From: Anaerolineaceae bacterium UBA2274
Lineage (GTDB): Bacteria > Chloroflexota > Anaerolineae > Anaerolineales > Anaerolineaceae
Assembly: GCA_002347705.1 (NCBI GenBank)
Contig: DDWY01000075.1
Span: forward strand, 1-14,756
Direction: 5' to 3'
Length of the DNA: 14,756 bases
Shown: piece after piece, positions 7,470-12,944 of the stretch
How the letters are laid out: each line of letters starts with the position of its first letter
Numbering within the stretch: position 1 is the stretch's first letter
Program-made: the position numbers and the translations under genes
The notes under the pieces: generated by a model
Told to the model about the DNA's origin: nothing
The model's input: the letters and a program-made list of their open reading frames with translations, nothing else
Databases searched by the model: none

Positions 7470-8105
7470 TTATCCTTCCTTGCTTTTCTTTTCTTCCACC
7501 GCCTGGCGCTGCTCAGCCAGGGAGTCTTTCATGCTTCGAATAACCATACCCTTGTTGTAATAGGCGTCCAGGTATCTTATGGTCGCATTCGCTTCAATTT
7601 TGCGCACCACGGGCATCAGCTCAGGCAGTTGGCTGATGAGCACATTTGGCACCACAAAGATCTGGGGTGGCTTTTCGGGGTCATAGGTTACGAAAACTGA
7701 GCCGTTGGGAATTTGTTGGGTATCCACGTTCATCTTTTCCCAAAATTTGACGTCTTTCAGGGTTTGGAGGTCAGGAGTTACCAAATCTGCCACGAATTCA
7801 TACAGCCAGAAGTTGGTAAAAGCACTGTCGCGCATGCGCATCACACGCTCTGAGCGTTTGATGTTTGCCAATGCCACCTTTCCATCTTTTGCCATGCGGG
7901 TGATGACGCGCTTGTCCCAACCCTCTTCCATCCATCTGAAAAAGAGCATCAGCACGATAGCAATAACAACAAACAGAATTAAGTAAGTTGTCTTGAATTC
8001 GGGGAAGCGGTTGTAAACAAATATGTATCCCCCGGCAAGCGCTAAGATGACCACGGTCAGTACAGCAAGTAAACTGTTGATAATTTTGGCGATTTTTAAT
8101 TGCAT
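7470..8105 (-). CDS. Two-helix membrane protein of unknown function
   Basis: I do not recognise this 211-residue protein. Two hydrophobic helices are visible near residues 8-31 and 40-57, separated by a short loop NRFPEFKT, followed by a basic, largely soluble C-terminal region of about 150 residues that ends in a charged tail (EEKKSKEG). The C-terminal part has alternating segments such as GSVFVTYDPEKPP and FVVPNVLISQLPEL, suggesting a small beta-containing domain, probably cytoplasmic under the positive-inside rule. It lies between EIIB and the Gfo/Idh gene and is joined to the latter by a 1-bp gap, so it is co-transcribed with the PTS. ATG at 8105 has AGGAAAA about eight bases upstream. 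It could be an accessory subunit of the transporter or an envelope protein. No enzymatic motif seen. Confidence 0.8.
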   Translation of the reverse strand: MQLKIAKIINSLLAVLTVVILALAGGYIFVYNRFPEFKTTYLILFVVIAIVLMLFFRWMEEGWDKRVITRMAKDGKVALANIKRSERVMRMRDSAFTNFWLYEFVADLVTPDLQTLKDVKFWEKMNVDTQQIPNGSVFVTYDPEKPPQIFVVPNVLISQLPELMPVVRKIEANATIRYLDAYYNKGMVIRSMKDSLAEQRQAVEEKKSKEG

Positions 8106-8142
8106 AGCAGGTTTTCCTATTCACTTATTGCATTTATAAATA

Positions 8143-8172
8143 GTGGTCACCCCGAATTATCGAAGTGACCAC
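8143..8172 (-). promoter_or_regulatory. Intercistronic stem-loop 3' of EIIB
   Basis: GTGGTCAC (8143-8150) pairs exactly with GTGACCAC (8165-8172). Inside, CGA (8153-8155) pairs with TCG (8160-8162) around an ATTA loop, leaving a 2x2 internal mismatch. It sits in the 117-bp gap between the EIIB stop and the membrane-protein start. No T-run follows on the minus strand, so it is more likely an mRNA 3'-end stabiliser or processing site than a terminator. It may also be a REP-type repeat. Confidence 0.65.
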
Positions 8173-8222
8173 CGTTGTTTTCGTATTTAAACGGGCATTC
8201 GTTCGAATGCTGCCAACAAAGC

Positions 8223-8711
8223 CTAAAGGCCGGCTTTTTCCAGCAATTCGAGAAAGTCCTGAGGTTGATAAGTGGAGACGGTTTGGGTCATCAGTTTGCC
8301 GCCTCGCAGTTCAGCGATCTTGCGATACACTTCCGCGTCTTCTTTAGTCGCGGCGATCGATTTCTTCTCAACCATTACATACTTGGTCCCGGCAATTGGG
8401 GCGGCATTCCCCACATTGACTTCGCCAACTTCAAGCCCACTTTCAAGGATGCGCAGAGCATCAGTAGGGAACTTGGCAATCACAAAGAGTGACATATCCG
8501 GGTGCTCTTGTACGTGTTTTTGAAGCTCTTCATGCGACAGCACCAGAACTTTTGCGTCTCTTGCGGCAAGGGGCAGCGCCATCTTTTGAATGCGGTCTTT
8601 AGCCACGTCATCGTTTACAACAACAATGGCGTCCGCGTTAATGCGTCGCATCCATGTAACGGCGACTTGTCCGTGGATTAAACGGTTGTCAATGCGAAGA
8701 TGCTTAATCAT
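8223..8711 (-). CDS. PTS mannose/fructose/sorbose-family EIIB component
   Basis: The cytoplasmic phospho-carrier subunit of a mannose-class phosphotransferase system. It accepts phosphate from EIIA on a histidine and passes it to the sugar at EIIC/EIID. The 162-residue length is that of a free-standing IIB with no fused IIA. The signature LRIDNRLIHGQV (5-16) contains the phosphorylated His13. ATG at 8711 is preceded only by a purine-rich GAGAGAGAAAA tract rather than a good ribosome binding site. The gene lies after EIIC and EIID, although IIB usually precedes them, and it is bracketed by two stem-loops (8747-8778 and 8143-8172). No EIIA gene is in the window, so EIIA must be supplied from elsewhere or from beyond the edges. 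Confidence 0.93.
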   Translation of the reverse strand: MIKHLRIDNRLIHGQVAVTWMRRINADAIVVVNDDVAKDRIQKMALPLAARDAKVLVLSHEELQKHVQEHPDMSLFVIAKFPTDALRILESGLEVGEVNVGNAAPIAGTKYVMVEKKSIAATKEDAEVYRKIAELRGGKLMTQTVSTYQPQDFLELLEKAGL

Positions 8712-8731
8712 GTTTTTTCTCTCTCTAATTC

Positions 8732-8778
8732 ATCCCTTAAATATTCTGGTGGCGGAGAAGGGATTTTCTCCGCCACCA
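8732..8778 (-). promoter_or_regulatory. Strong stem-loop with possible pseudoknot between EIID and EIIB
   Basis: TGGTGGCGGAGAA (8747-8759) is the exact reverse complement of 8766-8778, a 13-bp GC-rich stem with a 6-nt loop. In addition AAGGGAT (8758-8764, loop and stem top) is the reverse complement of ATCCCTT (8732-8738). In the minus-strand mRNA the loop could therefore pair with bases shortly 3' of the stem, about 20 nt before the EIIB start codon. A T-rich termination tract is absent. Likely roles are attenuation, processing or control of EIIB translation. Confidence 0.75.
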
Positions 8779-8794
8779 ATAATTGTACTAAATT

Positions 8795-9622
8795 TTAGCC
8801 CATCACACCAAGCGCGCCCAGTACAAAGGCAACCACCGCAACGATCAAAATAACGCGTACGGGAGAGACTTTCTTCTTGAGCAGCCAATAGCAGAATCCG
8901 ACAAAGACGATCGGTAGCAGTTTCGGCAGAATCCCATCAAGGGTGTCCTGCAGAGCGACTGTCTTCACTACTTCCAGGCCAGTTTCCGGATCGGTCAAAG
9001 CCCGCTGGTAGGTATATTTCAGACTCAAGCCAATCATGCTTGGCACAAAGCCACCGACCACGGTCAAACCGAGGATCTGGGCAGCCCTTCGCAGGGTGTT
9101 GAAGTCAGTGTTGCCCTCGATGTCCTCGAGGATGGCAACAGAGCGTTTGTAACCCCATTTGAAGAGCGGCCATCTTGCCAGGAAGAGCGCAAGCAGTGGG
9201 AGAATAATCACGGGAAGGGAAAGGTAGCTGCCTTCAGCTGCCAATCCGGCGGCAATGATGTAGGCAATCGGTTTCACCAACACAGCCTGGATTGTGTCAC
9301 CAATACCCGCCAGCGGTCCCATCAGGGCGACCTTGATGCTGTCGGACATGTCAGGTTCGTAGCTTTCTTCAAGGGCAGTTGCTACACCCATAATCACAGC
9401 CGAGCCACCGGGATGGCAGTTATAGAACTGCATGTGGCGTTCGAGGTTTTCACAAACCTCATCGTTGTTATCATAGAGCTCCTGCAAAACCGGAACCATG
9501 GCATACGCGAAGCCAGAGGCTTGCATACGTTCGTAGTTCCAGCACCACTGCAGTGCCCAGTTGTGTCGTTTGGCGGCTTTCTTTAAAGCCTGTTCAGAGA
9601 GTTTAGCGTTTGTGCGTGCCAT
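8795..9622 (-). CDS. PTS mannose/fructose/sorbose-family EIID component
   Basis: An integral membrane subunit of the mannose-class transporter that forms the translocation unit with EIIC. The 275-residue protein shows the EIID pattern: an N-terminal NYERMQASGFAYAMVP segment (29-44), a YNCHPGGSA block (67-75) in place of the usual FNTHP, ALEE (83-86), and the strongly conserved MGPLAGIGD (101-109). Hydrophobic helices follow through the C-terminus, which ends in a single strong helix. The start ATG at 9622 has GGAGG upstream and is 1 bp after the EIIC stop. A longer in-frame reading to 9814 would run through EIIC in another frame and is rejected. An 83-bp gap containing a strong hairpin separates it from EIIB. 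Confidence 0.93.
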   Translation of the reverse strand: MARTNAKLSEQALKKAAKRHNWALQWCWNYERMQASGFAYAMVPVLQELYDNNDEVCENLERHMQFYNCHPGGSAVIMGVATALEESYEPDMSDSIKVALMGPLAGIGDTIQAVLVKPIAYIIAAGLAAEGSYLSLPVIILPLLALFLARWPLFKWGYKRSVAILEDIEGNTDFNTLRRAAQILGLTVVGGFVPSMIGLSLKYTYQRALTDPETGLEVVKTVALQDTLDGILPKLLPIVFVGFCYWLLKKKVSPVRVILIVAVVAFVLGALGVMG

Positions 9623-9623
9623 C

Positions 9624-10361
9624 TTATGCCTCCTGCTTTTCCATAAAGACGGTGAAGAGATAGCCGAGGGCAATACCGATGATGGCCAAGCCGAGCGTGG
9701 GAACGCCCATAAAGGCATAGAGAGCATAGCCAAGCAACATAAATGGCCAGAAATTCTTGATGTCCATGTATGAAAGCAGCAATGCAAAACCGACCGCCGG
9801 GAGAGCCTTTCCAATTACTGCCAGACCATTTTTGATCCAGGCATAATTGGCGATAAAGTCGGCAATCACCTGATAATTGTCAATGAGCAGCATACCGATG
9901 AACACGGGGATAAAGCGGCTCCAGAACCAACCCTGGGTGCCAAGCAGATGCCAGCGTTCGAAGGATTTGATGTCTCTGTTGGCAAGGGCTCTGTCACCAC
10001 CGTGCTGGAAGACGGTCGTAACACCGCGGCCAAGGATGTCGAACCAGGACATGAGCAGGGCAACAACGGTACCAATAACGATACCCTGGTTGATGTCACC
10101 ACTCTGTTTGGCAACAACCACGCCAAACATGGCACCTACGTTATAGTCAGGCGTTGTCGCGCCTCCATAGGTATAGAAGCCGATATCATAGAGGGCGCAA
10201 ATGGCACCAACCTCCAGACCCAGGTTCACATCGCCGACCAGAATACCGGTCACGACGCCAAAAATGAGCGGATTATAAATGCCGCCCATGGCCAATGACG
10301 CAAACACAATCATCAAGCCAGTGAAGAGTGCTAAAAATAAAGCAAGTAGAAACGTACTCAT
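9624..10361 (-). CDS. PTS mannose/fructose/sorbose-family EIIC component
   Basis: The sugar-binding membrane subunit of the mannose-class PTS, 245 residues and strongly hydrophobic throughout. Visible landmarks are the N-terminal helix LLALFLALFTGLMIVFA, the conserved GILVGDVNLGLEVGA block (around 39-53), GGATTPDYNVG a little later, and repeated glycine-rich helices to a short charged tail (MEKQEA). ATG at 10361 has AAAGGAG about ten bases upstream. It is the second gene of the operon, 48 bp after the SIS gene, and is followed by EIID at 1 bp. Sugar specificity cannot be read from the sequence. The surrounding NagA and MurQ genes suggest an N-acetylated hexosamine such as GlcNAc, MurNAc or GalNAc. 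Confidence 0.93.
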   Translation of the reverse strand: MSTFLLALFLALFTGLMIVFASLAMGGIYNPLIFGVVTGILVGDVNLGLEVGAICALYDIGFYTYGGATTPDYNVGAMFGVVVAKQSGDINQGIVIGTVVALLMSWFDILGRGVTTVFQHGGDRALANRDIKSFERWHLLGTQGWFWSRFIPVFIGMLLIDNYQVIADFIANYAWIKNGLAVIGKALPAVGFALLLSYMDIKNFWPFMLLGYALYAFMGVPTLGLAIIGIALGYLFTVFMEKQEA

Positions 10362-10388
10362 TTAGGTCAAACTCCTTTCATTTTTTTT

Positions 10389-10402
10389 GGAGGTTTCCCT
10401 CC
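10389..10402 (-). promoter_or_regulatory. Small GNRA-type hairpin between SIS gene and EIIC
   Basis: On the minus strand the sequence reads GGAGG, GAAA, CCTCC, then eight As: a 5-bp stem capped by a GNRA tetraloop in the 48-bp gap before EIIC. It is about 28 nt upstream of the EIIC start. The A-run rules out intrinsic termination. It contains a Shine-Dalgarno-like GGAGG in its 5' arm, so it may simply be a ribosome-site remnant or a small mRNA stabiliser. Confidence 0.4.
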
Positions 10403-10409
10403 TGATAAA

Positions 10410-11114
10410 CTACATATGATAGATCCTGTCAAAGTACTTCGTAAGCAATGCGTCGTTATATTCTTCACCTCCATCTATGTTTTGAGACTTAAAGAACGGC
10501 GGTGTGATGCCCTTTGCAAGCAGCATCTTCGCCGATTCAAGCACAACAGCCTGCAGCGCAACCGCAGTGACAATGGAGGACATGCCGCAAATAGCGGTGT
10601 CGAGCCCTTCAAGTTGAATGCTGGCATCGCCATCAGGAACCTGATTGTCGATGACTACATCTGCCACCTCAAATAAACGTTTGCCAGACTGATGCTTTGA
10701 ACTAAGTTTGGAACTTGCGCTGACTGATGTGAGGGCAACTACTTTTGCGCCCCTTTCCCGCGCCTGTAGGGCGATCTCAATTGGCAGGGGATTGCGACCC
10801 GAGTTGGAAATGATGAAAACCACGTCCTCCTTCAGGATCTCAACCTTCTTCATGAGAATTTCGCCAACACCCTGGATGGCTTCATAGGAACCGCCAGCAG
10901 GATCTTTGATGACTTTGGAGGGCACGTATCCACCGGCACGACCACACAGCTCAATTGCTCCAGCGTAAGAATGCCCGGAACCAAAAGCCTGCAGGATGCC
11001 GCCTTGTTCGAAGGTGTCTGCCACGCAGCGTGCAGCCGCAAGAATGTTGTCTCCCTGAGTTTCCTGGAGCTTGCCGATGAGCTTGTATGCCATCTCGAAC
11101 ACTTCATTGTTCAT
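10410..11114 (-). CDS. SIS-domain sugar-phosphate binding protein (UPF0309-like), operon's first gene
   Basis: A 234-residue single SIS-domain protein paralogous to the one at 3270-4013. Matching blocks are FGSGHSYAGAIE followed by GRAGG, then ISNSGRNPLPIEIALQARERGA, SSKHQSG, and VIDNQVPDGDA. The SNSG and SGH loops would hold the sugar phosphate. No helix-turn-helix is present. It is the first gene of the long operon, so it is expressed at full level with the transporter, and it lies ahead of EIIC. ATG at 11114 has GAGGTG seven bases upstream and a UTR of about 95 nt from the predicted promoter. It is a plausible isomerase or deaminase for the imported 6-phospho amino sugar, but the UPF0309 group is not biochemically well defined to my knowledge. 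Confidence 0.85.
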   Translation of the reverse strand: MNNEVFEMAYKLIGKLQETQGDNILAAARCVADTFEQGGILQAFGSGHSYAGAIELCGRAGGYVPSKVIKDPAGGSYEAIQGVGEILMKKVEILKEDVVFIISNSGRNPLPIEIALQARERGAKVVALTSVSASSKLSSKHQSGKRLFEVADVVIDNQVPDGDASIQLEGLDTAICGMSSIVTAVALQAVVLESAKMLLAKGITPPFFKSQNIDGGEEYNDALLTKYFDRIYHM

Positions 11115-11190
11115 TCGTACACCTCTGTATTATTTATTTGTTAAAACAGTTCTGACTGATTGCAATAAGTATTCCAGCAAGATAATCAAG

Positions 11191-11260
11191 AACCGGTCTC
11201 ACTGGCATTTCAACATAAATGATAATACAAAAAACACCAGTGTCAATACAAGTGGTCTAT
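11191..11260. promoter_or_regulatory. Candidate GntR/DasR-like operator half-sites around the promoter
   Basis: On the plus strand AACCGGTCTC (11191-11200) and AAGTGGTCTA (11250-11259) are directly repeated half-sites, one on each side of the predicted promoter. The known DasR/NagR-type site in other bacteria is a palindrome near ACTGGTCTAGACCAGT. The second element matches one half of it well, but the other half is absent. An interrupted ACCA-T..A-TGGT inverted repeat overlaps the -35 box. No regulator gene is in the window, so this remains a weak motif-based call. Confidence 0.3.
11219..11246 (-). promoter_or_regulatory. Sigma70-type promoter of the PTS/amino-sugar operon
   Basis: On the minus strand a perfect -35 TTGACA (11241-11246) is separated by 16 bp from TATCAT (11219-11224), a five-of-six -10 match. 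It would start transcription near 11212, giving about 95 nt of leader before the SIS gene. It lies in the only sizeable gap upstream of the twelve-gene operon. The -35 box is inside an interrupted inverted repeat ACCA..TGGT (11235-11255), and GGTCT half-sites occur on both sides. Confidence 0.65.
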
Positions 11261-11287
11261 TTTGGGTCTTCAGGAAAAATAATGTCA

Positions 11288-12058
11288 TTAAACTTCTACT
11301 GACCCGTAGAACTCGGGTAGGGCGCGAATTAGTCTGACCAAGTCAGATAACTTATTAGTGTCTATTATATCGAACTTTTCATCTTCAGGCACATTTGGTA
11401 AACCAAATGATAGTTTGGCTCCACGCACAGATGTATCGCTTATCTTCATATGGCAGCTGAAGTGCACCTGACGGCAGCCTGTGCTTTGGATCAACTCCTG
11501 CACATTCCCTGCCCTAACCCCTCCGCCAGCCAACACTTGCACCGCCCCAACTTCCACGCAGCGTCGGATCATCTCTTTTCCTGCCGGCGCGGATGGCTCC
11601 CTGCCGCTGGTCAGAATGCGTTTGAAGCCGAGCTCAGCCAGCCGGGGCAGCACTTCTTCAGGCTCATTTTTCATGATGTCAAAGGCGCGGTGAAACACCA
11701 ATTCCCTGTCTCCCGCCGCTTCCACCCAGATCTTGCAGCGTTCTTCATCCAGCCAACCCTCGGCGGTCAGAAAGCCAACCGCAAAACCGTCCGTGCCCGC
11801 CTTTGCCAATTCGCGCGTATCCTGCAGCATGGTCTCAAACTCCAGGTCGGTATAGCAAAACCCACCAGCCCGCGGACGGATCATGCTGATTATCGGGATG
11901 TCCACCCTGGCTTTAGATTCCAGCAATGCCCCAACCGAAGGAGTTAGCCCGCCCACAAACAGCGCGGAGTTCAACTCCACCCGATCTGCTCCAGCCTCTG
12001 CTGCCCGCACTGCATCGTCCACTGAACCGCAGCAAACTTCTATTACAATTTTTTCCAT
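11288..12058 (-). CDS. cutC: CutC family protein (TIM barrel)
   Basis: A CutC-family TIM-barrel protein of 256 residues, a family first linked to copper homeostasis but with a doubtful biochemical role. Visible blocks are VCCGSVDDAVRAAEAGADRVELN near the N-terminus, FVGGLTPSVG, ISMIRPRAGGFCY, VGFLTAEGWLDE, VFHRAFDIM, RILTSGREPSA and VQVLAGGGVRAGN. All match the family and show no truncation. The start is set at ATG 12058 because GGAGG lies five bases upstream; a TTG twelve bases earlier is in frame but covers the ribosome site. It follows the HAD gene by 12 bp and both are divergent from nagA. Its neighbours suggest a sugar-metabolic function rather than metal handling, which is inference. 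The 173-bp gap after it carries the operon promoter. Confidence 0.92.
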   Translation of the reverse strand: MEKIVIEVCCGSVDDAVRAAEAGADRVELNSALFVGGLTPSVGALLESKARVDIPIISMIRPRAGGFCYTDLEFETMLQDTRELAKAGTDGFAVGFLTAEGWLDEERCKIWVEAAGDRELVFHRAFDIMKNEPEEVLPRLAELGFKRILTSGREPSAPAGKEMIRRCVEVGAVQVLAGGGVRAGNVQELIQSTGCRQVHFSCHMKISDTSVRGAKLSFGLPNVPEDEKFDIIDTNKLSDLVRLIRALPEFYGSVEV

Positions 12059-12070
12059 TCCGACCTCCAA

Positions 12071-12853
12071 TTAAATGATCCCAAACTTTTCAAACGTATG
12101 CCGGATACCATTTTCATCGGCGCCAGGCGCATGATAATCCGCTGCTGCCATCACTTCCGGGCTGCACTGCCCGATTGCCACCCCAACTCCCGCCGCCTTC
12201 AGCATGCTGATGTCATTTTGCCCGTCACCAATTGCCATCGCCTGCTCTATTGGTACATCAAAGTAATCCAGCATTGCCTGCATGCCCACGTCTTTTCCAC
12301 CCTGACGTGGGATCACATCACAGTTAAATGGGTTAAAACGCACAATCTCGCTGTTGCGTAAATGGGGAGTGATCAGCTCTTCTGTCTCGTAGTCGATGTA
12401 AGGCGCCACGGACAGCACGTCACGGTGTTCCGCCCCTTCTGCCGAGGCCACCACCGGAAATGGGATCTTGATCATTTCATGAAAAGACCGGACATTTTCG
12501 TCAATTGCAGTCAGATAGATCATATCTGTTTCAACCAGGCAGCAGGCAAAGTTCAATTCCTTAGCCAGGCGCAACACAACAATTACATCCTGTGGGTCGA
12601 GCACAGCTTTGTGGATAATAGTGTCATCCGGCAGGTAACAAAGCTGCCCATTGACCGCCACATAGCCGTCCAGGGCAATACCCTGTAAGATCTTGCCTTC
12701 TTCGTAAGTGCGGGTATGCCTGCCAGTCGCGGCAAACACCTTAACCCCATTTTTGCGCGCCTTGTGGATCGCCTCAAGCGCGCTGGCTGGGATTGTGCGC
12801 GTTTTTGAACTGGTGAGGGTATTGTCCACATCACAAAATACTGCTTTTATCAT
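12071..12853 (-). CDS. Cof-type HAD-superfamily phosphatase (second copy)
   Basis: A 260-residue HAD subfamily IIB phosphatase that probably acts on a sugar phosphate. Motif I is DVDNT with nucleophile Asp8, using Asn where most relatives have Gly. ATGR is at residues 42-45 and motif IV GDGQND at 209-214, followed by VGVAIGQCSPEV, the usual Cof C-terminal pattern. ATG at 12853 has AAGGAT five bases upstream. It is the first gene of a minus-strand pair with cutC (12-bp gap) and its promoter faces that of nagA. Similarity to the HAD at 2394-3248 is limited to the family motifs, so they are not a recent duplication. Substrate not determinable from sequence. Confidence 0.9.
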   Translation of the reverse strand: MIKAVFCDVDNTLTSSKTRTIPASALEAIHKARKNGVKVFAATGRHTRTYEEGKILQGIALDGYVAVNGQLCYLPDDTIIHKAVLDPQDVIVVLRLAKELNFACCLVETDMIYLTAIDENVRSFHEMIKIPFPVVASAEGAEHRDVLSVAPYIDYETEELITPHLRNSEIVRFNPFNCDVIPRQGGKDVGMQAMLDYFDVPIEQAMAIGDGQNDISMLKAAGVGVAIGQCSPEVMAAADYHAPGADENGIRHTFEKFGII

Positions 12854-12888
12854 TGTCTATCCTTGATTATGTTATGATGATTCCGTTA

Positions 12889-12900
12889 TGCTATTATATC
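12889..12900. promoter_or_regulatory. Overlapping divergent promoter -10 boxes
   Basis: On the minus strand TATAAT (12893-12898) is a perfect -10 box for the HAD-cutC pair, with only a weak -35. On the plus strand an extended -10, TG-C-TATTAT (12889-12897), would serve nagA. The two overlap almost completely, so the promoters should compete. The palindrome GAAGCTTC (12901-12908) directly beside them is a possible operator. There is no strong -35 on either strand, suggesting dependence on an activator or on the extended -10. Confidence 0.5.
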
Positions 12901-12944
12901 GAAGCTTCAGTTGTTAATAGAATTTATGCATGGAGAATAGAAAG

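Noticed and set aside
9623..9814. N-terminal 64-residue extension of EIID
   Set aside because: It overlaps EIIC in another frame, has arbitrary low-similarity composition, and a good ribosome site with ATG exists at 9622.
10389..10402. GGAGG-GAAA-CCTCC hairpin as an operon terminator
   Set aside because: On the transcribed strand it is followed by As rather than Us, and the downstream genes continue the same pathway.
11264..11306. GGGTC..GACCC pairing as terminator of cutC
   Set aside because: Only five outer pairs, a long loop and no good T-run after it; it could not be supported.
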